From the NCBI GenBank assembly GCA_029204225.1, contig CM055102.1:3778827-3842826 (forward strand): a stretch of 64,000 nucleotides of DNA, written 5' to 3'. The translations under genes and the position numbers were made by a program. Under the pieces are notes generated by a model. The model was not told the DNA's origin, did not search any database, and worked only from the letters and a program-made list of their open reading frames with translations. Below, piece by piece: positions 20,623 through 31,894 of this stretch (the first letter of the stretch is position 1; the number at the start of each line of letters is the position of its first letter). This DNA is from Diphasiastrum complanatum (taxonomy: Eukaryota; Streptophyta; Lycopodiopsida; Lycopodiales; Lycopodiaceae).

Positions 20623-21509
20623 AATTCGGTGTCCATCGCTGCTTTCCACTGGTCAACATCAGGAGTAGACATCGCCTCAGCAACTGTGTTTGGTTCCTAC
20701 AAGAAGTAGCAGGCCGGATCATCCATAAATCTAAATGGAGGCTGTCTAGACCTATTCGACCTTCTGGGTTGAACTTCAGTCCTCTGATGTGGGTTCACTT
20801 GTTGAGGTTCTGACTCATTTTCTGAGTCAGCGTCGATGTTCTTCAGTTGAATCTCTGGATCTAAATTGACTGGTTTTTCGATCCGTGAGTCGGAATTATC
20901 AGCAACTTTTTCTTTGTGGTCGATGAACTGGTCTTCCACAAAAATGACATCTCTACTGGTGAATGCCTTCTCGGTATCCAAATTGTAGAGCTTGTATGTC
21001 TTGTGGTCTGGAGAATAGCTGATGAAGATCGTTTTCCTATTCTTGTCATCTAGTTTTATTCTTAGATCCTCAGGGATCTGAACAAAAGCGATGCATCCAA
21101 ACACTCGAATATTTTTGAGTGATGGTTTTGATCATGTCCACACCTCATAACGTGTCTTGCCATTTAGGGCTTTGGTGATGGATCGATTCTGTAAATAGGT
21201 GGCTGTAGTAACAGCTTCTGCCCAGAATTTCTTTGGAAGAGAGGCATGGGCCATCATGCTCTTGGCACTTTCGATGAGTGTCCGGTTCTTCCGCTCAACT
21301 ACACCGTTGGACTGAGGTGAGTAGCTGGTTGTGTATTGTTGAAGTATCTCGTTGGCCTTACAGAACTCCTTGAATTCTGTGGATATGTATTTTTCCCCTC
21401 CATTTGTGCATAGCGTCTTAATCTTCCTCTGGGTCTGGTTCTCTACAGACGTCTTGAACTGCATGAAGAACTTGAATGCTTCAGATCTTATGGTTGAACA
21501 CTTTGGCAT
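20623..21509 (-). pseudogene. Copia D, 5' half: integrase and linker
   Basis: Minus strand. The integrase core has QTQRKIKTLCTNGGEKYIST and SYSPQSNGVVERKNRT (21509-21250), then KKFWAEAVTTATYLQNRS and GKTRYEVW. After a small frame break, FGCIAFVQIPEDL, FISYSPDHKTYKLYN and SRDVIF follow (21104-20940). The acidic linker leads to an RRSNRSRQPP basic block, a stop at 20699 and the segment MSTPDVDQW..AMDTEF at the X junction. Gag and protease are absent; the LTR lies close upstream. Confidence 0.88.
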
Positions 21510-22493
21510 GCATGCTTGATTGATTCTGGTCGTTTATGCATGTGCTTTAATGCAAGAGTGACAAACCTGAGTGTCCTTTGACAGACAGGACAATACTACA
21601 ACATTAATCAGTCCTTTCTGTTTGGTTTGGGCATTGTAATAACAAGAACATATCTAAAAATTGCCCACGAAGCTTAATAACAAGCAGATTCAACCTCGAA
21701 ATTGTTCTAAAACATGAAAGAGAACAAGAACACGAGAAAAAAACGAATAAACCAACAGATTTTAAAGTAAAGAATCTGTAAACAATGTGAAAAAGCCGAA
21801 AAACCCGAAGGTGCCCTTCGATTGAAGGTATGCAACTCCTGAAGTTGCCCTTACACTAAAGGTATGTAAATCCCTAAGGCGCCCTTAGATTCAAGGCAGC
21901 GAAGAAGACGAAAAAGCTGAAAAAGTGCATTACACTGAAGGCAGAGAAGAAGACAAAGGTGTCTTCTAGTAAAGGTAGTGAAGAAGGTGAAGCTGCCTTA
22001 GATTTAAAGGGATTCTAGCCACTTGGCCAGTGTGTCGCATTTTTTGCTAGTGCGAAAAAGACGGAGGAGAAGGTGTCTTTAAAAATGATTTCTAAGGCAT
22101 TCTGGCCACTTGGCCAGTGTGCCACATTTTTTGCTAGTGTGAAAAAGGCGGAGGAGGAGAAGGTGCCTTAAAAATGATTTCTAAGACATTCTGGCCACTT
22201 GGCCAGTGTGTCGCATTTTTCGCTAGTGTGAAAAAGACGAAGGATGCGGAAAAAACAAAGGTGCCTTAAGAATGGTTTCTAAGGCATTCTGGCCACTTGG
22301 CCAGTGTGTCGCATTTTTCTCTAAGGAGCGAAAAAAGGGCAAAGAAAGAGAAGGTGTCTTAAAATAATTTCTAAGGCACAACAAATCTTAAGGGAAAAAT
22401 CTGAAGGCCCGATAATATGTTGTCGGCCTTCGGTTTTTCAGGATGCTCATCACTTGAACGATTTGTTTAAGCCTGAGCATAAGAAATCTAACA
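21510..22493 (-). repeat. Copia D 5' LTR (left boundary approximate)
   Basis: In element orientation the LTR starts at 22493 with TGTTAGATTTCTTATGCTCA and shares its first 130 bases with the truncated 3' LTR at 7961-8091. It is unusually long and contains a four-unit minisatellite. The inner edge is not visible because no primer-binding site was found before integrase sequence begins at about 21510; part of this span may therefore be deleted internal region. Confidence 0.6.
22012..22377. repeat. Four-unit minisatellite within the copia D LTR
   Basis: Units at 22012-22098, 22099-22187, 22188-22285 and 22286-22377 (87, 89, 98 and 92 bases) each start attctggccacttggccagt, pass a gcattttt-gctagtg block and end in an aaggtg-ctt...tttctaaggc block. 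The variable part is a purine-rich gaaaaa-g-cgga-ga run. Confidence 0.92.
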
Positions 22494-23250
22494 ATTATCT
22501 ATAACTTGTATGCTCAAGGTTGGATTGGAACACAGTTGAAACATGTTGAACATGCGACTGGACTAAAGATTGAACAAATTCTAACTAAATTTGTTTTGAT
22601 CTTGCTGTAGTTGACTTGAAGATGAATATCTCTATGAAAGACAAGAATCAACTCTAAAAGGACGTGGATTTCTAAAAGATGCAGCATGCTCCAAGATCCT
22701 AAATTTTGTACAGGTGATCTGTAGATGGATAGATAAATGAAAATGTGTTGTTCAGATACTCTACGGAAGCATTAGAGAAACTTAGAGCCTGAAGAGGGCC
22801 TTTGAAAAAGATGTTTTTTTTATTTTTTTTCTTAGTTTTGTTGCCATGTGGACCAATTGAAACCTTGAAATTGGGGTTCTACGTAATGTAGAATTTTCCA
22901 AATATAAATAAAATAAAAGCTTTCTAAATATATTGTTGTTTTGTCGAGCAGCATGTGGAAATGCTATTGGTTGATGAGGCCTGCCCTTTCAGCTCATCAT
23001 TGCCCGAAGAGACCCAAAAATATTGAAAATGAATATGATAGATGGTTGAGATGAGAAAATCGATGTACCATTAATGTATATGCATTGTCAAATCATGGTT
23101 AACAGGGTTAACTAGAGCTAATTCATGGCGCCAAATAGATCAGTGTTTCAAATTTACGTTAACACATATTTTTATATTCATGGCTTTTTGTCTACGCATA
23201 TTTTCATATTCATAGATCAATGTTTCAGATTTTTGCATGCACATTACGAA
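22494..23250. other. Flank between copia D and X', no gene assigned
   Basis: A short plus-strand frame (22507-22600) gives AQGWIGTQLKHVEHATGLK, which has protein-like composition but no family I recognise. The rest is AT-rich. The segment catggttaacagggttaact (23093 onward) resembles the leader of gene c in X, so the start of X' may lie near 22.9-23.1 kb; no terminal repeat was identified. Confidence 0.4.
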
Positions 23251-24468
23251 TGGCGCCATCAAGAAAGTCGTGCTCCTCAATCGACTCCGTGCTTCTATTC
23301 AACGAGAAAGATGATAATGGATTATGGGTGCCAAGAAAATATTCAAAAAACTCTTGGGTTTTGATGCATCCATCATCAAGAGGAGCATTTCGAAAAAGCA
23401 AAAGGTCAAAACTATCATTTTGATCTTATTGGAAAGCCAGAATTTTGGATTTCAGAACATCATTGGGAGGAAAATCTATTTATGAAATTTTAGTCCAACA
23501 TGTATATATCCATTCAGAGATAAATGTGAAAGGATTCAACTGTCAGGATCACAAAAAAAACAACTATGAGTATTGATATTTTTTATACTTAGATTTTTGT
23601 CATTCATAAATATCTAATAGTAAACTTGCCAATCTAATCATTATTTTCTTGTAACTTTATGTCCATCCAACATAAATGAATGGGAGTCCAATGGATCTCT
23701 AGCAGGTGTGTTAGATGTTATTCACACTAATATTGGATAGCTGCAATATTGAGGTAGAACTGCAAAAGATCTAGCTGATAGTGAGACCTTTTTTTATGAA
23801 TCAATGTACATTTCTGATACAAAAGGAGATTTTGGACAAATAGTCCCAATTCCATTATCTAGTTTTGAAAGTGATGAATGTATTGCACCAGATGTTGCAG
23901 TTTCAGAATAGTTTCATTGCAAGATATATAATGATGTAAAAAATTCATTAAAGATAAGCATGAGATAAAAAACAATCAGATTGAGTTGGTTTATTTTCTT
24001 GAATATATTTGTGGATTTCTTTTCAAGTGTCAATGTACACAAAATTCCAACGATGTTTGTATGCAAAAATTTATCAGATAGTTTATTATCTAAACTTATG
24101 AATGAAGGCTGGGACAAAAGATCAGATGGAGAAATAGAATGCAGAATTAAAATGTCTTCCATGTGCTTCCGTTATCAGATTGAAATACAAATGGGTGCCA
24201 CTCGATCAAGACTTGGAAGCCAATGGACATTCAAAATGAAAAAATATTGAAATTATATACAATGATGCCAAGTTTGGCATGTGTTGAGGTGGAAGAAGAT
24301 TGGAGTCTAAATTACATCAGGCGGGAACTATTGCTCCTACAAGATGATGTACTTTCAGACTTCAGATTCATTTTCAATGGTAAACTCGTAAGTAACTGTA
24401 AAAGACACGAGCTTGAGATCACATGCAGAGATATTGGCAAAACAATTCAACTTATGGAAGAACATTGA
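23251..24468 (+). pseudogene. Element X' gene c' : second copy of the ubiquitin-like-tailed protein
   Basis: Aligns along its length with gene c on the opposite strand. MAPSRKSCSS is followed by LWVPRKYSKNSWVLMHPSSR, a frame break, then GKSIYEILVQHVYIHSEINV, GVLDVIHTNIG (two stops near it), ETFFYESMYISDTKGDFG and SFESDECIAPDVAVSE. The next exon has IPTMFVCKNLSDSLLSKLMN, ECRIKMSSMCFRYQI, and finally ACVEVEEDWSLNYIRRELLL, FRFIFNGKLVSN and CRDIGKTIQLMEEH (24270-24465). Unlike gene c there is no intron inside the ubiquitin-like domain. Stops and shifts make it non-functional, but the two copies together define the protein well. Confidence 0.65.
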
Positions 24469-24659
24469 GATTTACTATCAACAAACCAATCATTATGTCT
24501 TTTTATCAATACAAAAAATTGCATTCCAATATTACACTATGGACACAACCTGATTGTAAGAATCTATATTGATATCAATAAAAATCCCATAAATGGGTTG
24601 TTTACATGTAAAATGATTGTATCTTTTTTTTTTATGTATCCTACTTACAAATGAATCTC

Positions 24660-24936
24660 TATTCAATAAATTTTCCTTCGCAACAGTTCTTTTGTTCGTG
24701 AAAGTTTCGCGACAGACGACAGTTTCGCGAATGTTTCGAGTTCGAGATTGAACAAGAATTAAGATATTTCGCGACAATTTATTGTTCGCACGTATTTTGA
24801 GTTTCAACAAGATATTGTTTTTAAAACTTTTGAGTTTCGAGATACTTTCGAGTTTCGAGTCCGTTTCTCAGCTTCTGTCAATTAAACTGTGCACTTTGTT
24901 AGTAGAACCGAGATTTATCTGATAAGGTGTTCTACA
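24660..24936 (-). repeat. A-family LTR fragment
   Basis: On the minus strand it starts TGTAGAACACCTTATCAG (24936 leftward) and continues through aagtgcacag, gaaacggactcgaaactcg and further tcgcgaa motifs for about 280 bases, matching the first third of the LTRs at 9868 and 55800. No internal sequence of the element is next to it. A stretch without features (24469-24659) lies to its left. Confidence 0.8.
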
Positions 24937-26234
24937 GAGTTTGTTGGCGAAGGTCATGAACTACCGGATGCTGCACTATTTTATATTGAAGAAATACATG
25001 AGTGAGCAAATGACATTGTTGCATATTTGAAGGTCAACCTAATGAATCCTTGTCCAAAATTCAAACAAATACGATTGATATTAAAAGCACAAACTTATTA
25101 ATTGATTGCTGGTCAATTGTATTGTTGTGGAGCTGATGATATTTTTAGAAGATGTGTTTTACCACATGAAGTGATTGATTTAATGATGTTTTCTCATGAT
25201 GGAATGGGAGGAGGTCGCTTTTCATTTAATATTAGTGTTCATAAAATTTTACAATCAGGATGTTGGTGGCCTACACTTCATAAAGATTCTGAAAAGTATA
25301 TTCAGACTTGTGATGTTTGTCAACATGCACGTCGTCCTACGAAATAGAATTACAAGCCTTTACATTCAATTTTAGCACAAGTACCGTTTGAAAAATGGGG
25401 ACTTGATTATGTTGGTCCTATTCATCCTTTAGCACGAGGTACTCAAGCTAGATATATTATCATAGCAATAGATTATATGACCAAATGGGTTGAAGCCAGA
25501 TTAGTTCGTGTAGCTGATGTAAAAACTACTGCTAAGGTTTTATATGATAATATCGTTGTTTGATTTGGTTGCCTTGTTGAGATCATCAATGATCAAGGCA
25601 CACATTTTGTCAATGAAACGATCAAGTGTCTATGGAGGAATTTTTTGTTATTCATCGGTTTAGTACTTTGTATTATCTGAGGGGTAATGGACAACCAAGA
25701 GCTTCCAATAAGATTCTTTGCAGTATCATGACAAAAACATTGGAAGCAAGTCGTTCTAATTGGGAACATAAACTACATACAACATTATGGGCATTCAGAA
25801 CAACTTATAAAGTTAGTACAAGATGCCATTTCAACTAGTTTATGGTCGAGATGTAGTTATGCCAATTGAATTTTTAGTACCATCATTGTGCATAAGTAGC
25901 AATGAAACGTTTGGATGATGCTAAATCTTTACAACTCCATATGAGACTTTGCATAAACTTTGTGAGACCAAATTCATGGCAGTTCATGCATTAGCAACAA
26001 AGAAATCTCATAAAAAAAAGTCACATGATCGTGGATTACATAAGAAGGATCTGAAGGAAGGAGATCTTGCCTTGATATATAAAACAAAATTCATCAAAGA
26101 AAAGTTGTTATTCACAAGTGAAGGACCATACAAAGCCAAAGAGATTTTATCATATAGAGTAGTGGTCTTGAAACACTTGGATGGCAAAAGATTTTATACC
26201 CTTGTGAATGGCAGCCGACTATGCAAGTTTTAAT
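24937..26234 (+). pseudogene. Gypsy H pol: integrase
   Basis: Plus-strand Ty3/gypsy integrase. A zinc-binding region reads HEVIDLMMFSHDGMGGGR and WWPTLHKDSEKYIQTCDVCQ (25160-25330). The catalytic core has FEKWGLDYVGPIHPLARGTQ, IIIAIDYMTKWVEA and EIINDQGTHFVNE (25389-25620). A third part with a shifted GNGQPRASNKIL block, then CETKFMAVHAL and DLKEGDLALIYK (to 26234), ends the domain. Frame breaks occur at about 25347, 25562 and 25640. RT and gag are absent. Confidence 0.85.
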
Positions 26235-27660
26235 AGTCTGATCCCCCAGCTTAATCAAGGATCTTTGATCTTTTTTTATCTTTATCTATTTTACAATTTT
26301 GTTGTTTTAGTTAGTTATTTTTATTTTTTTTGGAAAATATAGTTAAAAAAAATGATGATTCAGAAAAAAGATGAAGGAAAGTATTTTCAAAAATCAATTT
26401 TTGATGAAAAGTGTTTTAAAAATCAATATCAAGGTCAGATCTTGATTCAAACAGTCATATTAACCTTCGCCGAGTTGTCAGATGATAAATCCAGTTCAGA
26501 TCTACCTATATTGAGTTGGGAAAAGGTTAATTTGCAGATAAAGTACCAATTTTGCAGCTAGGTAAGAGTTCATATCTATGTTACATTGGAAACCTTCGTC
26601 GGAGCAAGTTGCACTCATTATGAACCTTCTTCGACCTGACAAATGAATTCAAAACATCAAAATTAGGTTGGGCAAAGGTTGAAACCCTAGAAACTGTCAT
26701 TAAATGCATTATCTAGACGAAGGATGCCCTAGGTGAGGGTTGAACTCATGCCTGCAAATTTTTGTCTAGAACTGATTAGCCAAACTAGCACTTTGTCTAA
26801 TAGACTGTTGGCAGATTTTGACGAATCCCCAAGATACTCGACCAGAGCTACCCAAGAGCATCTCTCACCTTAGACCAAGGAGGTCTCTAAGAAGACTAGA
26901 TGAACGAAGACTGAGAGTCGAGTATGAGAGCCAAGGAATACTAGTTAATACTTTCAAGTAGAAATAGTGTAAGCCTCATCGTGAATCTCGAAAGATGGAA
27001 TGAATGAATCTCGAAAGTAGGAACTAGTATTTCTAGGCTAATGTAATAAATACAAGTAGATCCCTTGTAAAGAAAGAAGAGTGAGCCACATTTTGATGGT
27101 GACGTCTAGTGGAGAGCATTATTCCACTTGTAATTTGTGAAATGTGAAAATGCCACTAGAATATCACCTAAGGAGTTCTCTTGTTTATTAAGAGACTCAC
27201 CCTTTGTAGAAGGGATCTTTTTGTAATTGTATCTACTCTATGCTTCAATGAGAATAGCTTCCATGAGTTTGATGCATCTTTGAGCTCCTTGATCATTCTT
27301 GTTTCTTGAGTTATGCATTAATGATCTTGCCCTTCCATTACCTTTGTGTGTGGTTGTGGATCTTAGGGAGGACTAGCTTTCTTGCTTTCATAGATTAATG
27401 TAGGAATCAGCATTCAAGTAAACTAAATAGGCTAGATTTGTGGTGTAGATCTTGTATATTCTAGACATTCCAGTTCTTGATGTTCTTGGGCTATCCAAGA
27501 ATCAAGAAATGAGTGTTTCTTGATCCTTGGACTTTTAAAATGTTGTTTAGTCTTTAGTTTCTTGTTTCTTGTTTCGTGAATATATGGTAGCTTTGTTTAG
27601 AGTGTTTAGGATCTGATTCAAACTCGTTTTTTCAAAGACTATCCAAAACAACCCAACAAG
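26235..27660 (+). other. Probable 3' region and LTR of gypsy H
   Basis: No gene. Downstream of the integrase the sequence carries repeated phrases such as aaccttcg(t/c)cg and gaatctcgaaag-a(t)gga(a) (26981-27015), then a promoter-like aataaata (27043) and gagaatagcttcc. This is the usual place for the 3' non-coding region and LTR, but without a second copy the LTR edges cannot be set. Confidence 0.35.
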
Positions 27661-29042
27661 ATCCTACCTGCCCGACATGTCAGTTATAATCATGATAGGT
27701 TCCTCACGACAACACCACACGAGCACCATAACAACCAACAGTTAAACATGTTGCTCAATCGAGAAGTTCCTTGAGAACTTCTACATTACCATGACATTTA
27801 CCAGATCGATAATCGAACATAGACGTTATATAAAATGAGTTATTGCAAGGTGTAGAGGAAACTGATATTCCGTCATCTGCTACTATTCCCAAACAAGAGC
27901 ACCCTCCCCAAGAAATTGACATTTTATCTCCACTCCTGCAACCTCAAATCTAAATGTCTTTTCATTTTTTGACGAGATTTCCAACCACTGGATATAACAA
28001 ACCAAATTTGAGAATCAGAAATCTAAAAGCGATTCATTTTATGAATCTTGTGATCCAAAGATACTAATGGAGATAGTATCTTCTCCTTCCATGTATTTCA
28101 AGCCATATCTTACAATATCGGTCAATTTAGTGTCACAAATCCTATCTTGTTTTTGACAAGGGCATATCAGAGTATTTTTCATTACACTACAAGACCAATG
28201 AGATATTGCAATTGTCAATGTGAATTATCAATGTTGATGAATGACAAGTGCCATACAATTCTCACTCTCTGTACCGTTTGTTTATTTCCTTGTTCCTCTT
28301 CATCTCTTTTATGTGATTGATTTTTGCATGAGAAAAAGCTACTGCACGAGAGTCATTAGAGAAAATATGGCCCCAAAGAGGGCCCTATGAAAAATGCCAT
28401 GTAGGAGAGAGAAAGATAACTATAAAGTAGTTATAATATCATCTTCTAACTTCTTTATGCATTTGCCCGCACTACTTTCCATGTAAATAAATGCGCCTTA
28501 GTTTAGTCACATCAAACTTCACTGGTGCTTAACCATAATTAATATATAATTTTTAAAATGCTGAAATATTCCCTCCCAATAGTTGAAAACACTCAAAAAT
28601 CTGAATTAGGAGTGACAGTTCTACAAAACCTATGCCATCTCTATCTCTAGGGTCAAAAACAAGAGTTTAGCGCCATCTCTATCTCCAGTAGAGTCGTTAG
28701 CACCATCTCCAACTTTGTTATTGTCATTGTGTTGTTTGTTACTATACTACTATACTGATGACAAAGCTTTATCATCTTCATGTGGATCTGTCACCAGAAT
28801 ATGCTCCGCTCAGGACAAGAAATTTAAAGCAACCCAAATTGTCAACTTCTGATATGGTTCGATACGAGGAAAAGCTAAAGCATATAGATCTATGGTCATC
28901 GGGAAATCAGTTAATAATCTATATGTGTCATCACAAAACACGTGAATCAGCAAATTACAAACAATGATAGTAAAGAAATATGAATCAGAATGAAAGGAAT
29001 TACAAATGAACAGAATATTACCTTTTTAATATCTACATCCAC
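27661..29042. other. Interval between gypsy H and gene b', no gene assigned
   Basis: AT-rich with short frames only; the frame 28758-28967 has no recognised similarity. A pair of related phrases 'gtttagcgccatctctatctc' and 'cgttagcaccatctccaact' lies at about 28665-28710. By position this should hold the last exon of gene b', but no match to the gene b final exon was found. Confidence 0.4.
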
Positions 29043-30413
29043 TTATAAATTATACCACTTAAAAAAGAGCTTTGTATTGTACAGGACGAACCATGCACAC
29101 CTGAAAGCATCTATTTGCCGTACACACTGCATATATTGAACGAAAATTAGTAATATTATGACAAAAAATTTATTTATGCTATGATGATAGATTTAAACTT
29201 AAAAAAAAATACATGCATATAAGAGATAAATTGAATATACCTTGAGAGATTTAATGGTTATCTCTCCAATTGAGATTGTCGTTGTCGGTATTTCACGAAC
29301 AACAGCATGAAGTAGAGAATCAAATTTTCTATGTGTATTAGCAGCCGAGTTTACTTTTACACATAGAAAATTTGATATCCCTCATTATTTATCTGTACAG
29401 AAAGAATGTTCAGGTTCCAATGTTGATTGCAACAATCAAAATAAAAATTAAAACAATCATTACTTATTAAAGCAATGCCGATTGCAACAATCCAAATTAA
29501 AGCAACAAAAACAAACTAGCAATCCTTACTTATACTCATATGGAATCAGATAAAATTTTGTCACTGGACTGCATTCGATAAAATACACAGCCTTATCAAA
29601 ATCGGCTTTTTTTGCCTTCATCGCTCTCATAAAAAATGGACTAACAACAAAAACTACACCATGAGAATCGGAACTAATACTATTCTACAAAAAAGATTTT
29701 TCACCTTCTACTATTACATCTGTTATATCTGATGTTTTATCTTTCAGCTCGACACAAAATTGGGAATCTCATCTAAAGTTTTTATGTGAATCTGGAAGAA
29801 AGAAATCAAAATAATTGCCGAGAAGATCAATTTTATTAGCTAAGTAAGTCTCGTACTAGTTATAATGGTCAGAATCAAAATAAACTTGCGCATGAGTGTA
29901 TGGAATTCTGACAAAAAGATTATGTATAGAAGAAAAAAGAGAAGTAGATACAATATTTACAAATTTCTCGGTTATTTTGTCGAGCTCCTCTTGGGTAATC
30001 ATCACTTTTGGTGAAGAAACCTTCTGAGGAACTAGACGAATAACACGAGGATGAGAGGGTGATTCTCGGTCTGAATCATATTCTCCAACATCTGATTCAG
30101 ATTTCAGGATGATGCGGGGTCTCTTGGTAGGGATAACTCTAGGAGGAAGAGAAGCAGCTGGCCTTTGAGATCCAACTTTCTTGAGAACAAGCTGATTCAT
30201 TTTCCTCCTAGAGATAGTCGACAAGTTTGTTCTATCGCGAGGCAGGTCTCTGGAGGTGTTGGCGTTATCCACATGCAGACCAGAATAACGGTCCTGAAGT
30301 CTTCTGAGAATGACGAAATCTTTTGGCATGATGGGGACACGCTTACAATGCACGGCCAAAAGACAAGTATCCTCAAAAAACTAGGCCAAAAAGTCTTCTA
30401 CAACACCCTATAA
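29043..30413 (-). pseudogene. Element X' gene b': second histone H3-like / Ulp1 fusion
   Basis: After a ttttttcag acceptor at about 30414 the reading gives VVEDFLA, a stop and shift, then FFEDTCLLAVHCKRV and PIMPKDFVILRRLQDRY: alpha-2 through alpha-C of H3, with ED in place of the EA of canonical H3. The frame runs on without a break into a basic/proline-rich linker (SRRKMNQL, PTKRPRIILKSES) ending SDHYN at 29856. Degenerate protease sequence follows: VVFVVSPFFMRAMKAKKADF and FYLIPYEYK (about 29700-29540), an exon ending ISIGEITIKSLK (29250), and RQIDAFRCAWFVLYNTKLFF (catalytic Cys codon 29097-29099), stopping at 29043. The catalytic-His segment and the H3 N-terminus were not found. Domain order matches gene b. 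Confidence 0.65.
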
Positions 30414-30495
30414 GACCTGAAAAAAAGTAAATTAGAAAGAAAAAAAGTTGAACCCAAGCGCAAGGAATGAAAATAAAAAGATTTGCGATCAGAAG

Positions 30496-31261
30496 GCGCT
30501 TGAGATTGATACCAGAATTGAATATCGGATTTGAGCGCAAGATAGATAGAAAATATGTGAAGGAAAGAGATCCGCGCTCAAAGCGATATTGAAATCACAA
30601 CGGTATCAGTCCCAAGTGCACGGTGAGAAGACGAAGTATTTTACGATAAGAGAGCGCGCTTGAGAGCGATATTGGAAGCGAAAACTGAAAATTCACAAAA
30701 AAAAAACGAAAAATTTGAGGGTGTATATATAGGAAATTTTTGCACGTGTGAAAAAATGGTTGATGACATGTGTCGGCATCTAACTGGTCCACGTGTATTG
30801 TCCGTACTGACAATTATGACTCAATTATGAGGCCACGTGGGCCTGGACACGTGCACGAATCAAATTTGAACACGTGTCATCCTGCACGTGACAGATGTCA
30901 GATCAATCTGTGTCTATACGATGGAATATTCTTAACAAATCATGCGTCGACACGTGTCGCTTTGAAACTCTTCCACATGTGCAAATTTTTTTTATAAATA
31001 GGCTATTTTTGACGCGGATTTGTACGCAAATTTTTGATTTCTTATTCGGATATCGATTTCAAGCGCGCCCTTTCCACTGTTTATGCTCCGTTGACTTACT
31101 TGCGCTTAGTATCGCATTCAAGCGCACCTTACATCTCATTTTTTTTCTGATCTTTGTACACGCGCTCGGATCCGATACCTTGTTTTCTTATATCTCTTTC
31201 GAACGAACATTGCCTTGAGGTTCTTGTCTGACCTGCATTTTGCGCTTGAGAGCGATATTGG
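30496..31261. promoter_or_regulatory. Element X' motif array between genes b' and a'
   Basis: Copies of a motif related to that of X, here gatatcg-n(3-6)-caagcgcgc: forward at 30521-30540, 31049-31068 and 31109-31128; reverse at 30496-30511, 30572-30590, 30654-30675, 31161-31179 and 31242-31261. The best reverse form is gcgcttgagagcgatattgg. The array lies upstream of gene b' and of the ATG at 31291, the same divergent layout as in X. Confidence 0.6.
30743..30956. promoter_or_regulatory. Cluster of seven CACGTG (G-box) hexamers
   Basis: CACGTG at 30743, 30790, 30834, 30848, 30871, 30885 and 30951, within 214 bases and in the middle of the X' motif array. Several are embedded in acacgtgtc. 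G-boxes bind bZIP and bHLH factors in plants (established). The array in X lacks them. Confidence 0.8.
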
Positions 31262-31290
31262 AAATTTCACATCAGTAATTTTTGCTCAAA

Positions 31291-31430
31291 ATGTCTAAGT
31301 TCGATTCTAGTTTGTTTTTTTTTTTTTTCCATGTATTTGGTATTAGTGATAATTTAGAGTATTTCAAATCTCTTTTTTTTTCTTTTTTTTTATTCTTCCT
31401 TCTATTACTGAGGGTCCTAGTGTGGAAGTA
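31291..31430 (+). pseudogene. Element X' gene a' first exon, truncated
   Basis: ATG at 31291 gives MSKFDSSLFFFFF..FGISDNLEYF, which loosely parallels the first exon of gene a (LIDFFNASDIPSDYLDSFF). Long T-runs (31312-31329, 31372-31390) have probably expanded. The frame ends near 31430 and nothing of the second exon remains before other sequence begins. Confidence 0.35.
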
Positions 31431-31894
31431 TTTTTTGAGATGCTTGGTAGGTAGCTAGTTGGTCAAATTTTCATCTTAAACTTAGGTGTAGGTCCTATAA
31501 AGTAGGGATGACTACCAAATAGACATGACCAGCTCTCTTGAATTGACCTAACCTACATTAGGATGGGTTTCCCATGTGACATTATGGTCTCACATGTGCG
31601 GGACCCACTTGTGTACACAATTTACACTATTCTACATGGTTTTTGATCAACCTAGATTTGCCAGTTTTTGGCAATTCTTCACACTCCTCATCAAATTTAG
31701 CTTGATCTATTTACAACTCTCTTGATAGATGAATGAAAGCTTTTAGAAGTGTCTAAAAAATCCAGCTACAAACAAGGAACTTTTGAGACTCCAATAGAGA
31801 ATGATGTCCATGAAGGATCTTTCACCACCTCTTAAAGGATCCCTTACAAGATGTTCCACAAATGTGTCTATATACATGTAGCACACTTCAAAAA
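31431..31894. other. Stretch left of copia E, possibly its 3' LTR
   Basis: No gene. Phrases like ctagttggtcaaattttcatc and gttccacaaatgtgtc are typical of copia LTR text, and the position (downstream of a minus-strand pol) fits a 3' LTR, but no partner LTR or polypurine tract was found. Confidence 0.3.

Noticed and set aside
22012-22377. CRISPR-like regular repeats
   Set aside because: Units of 87-98 bases are contiguous with no unique spacers, in a plant LTR: an ordinary minisatellite.
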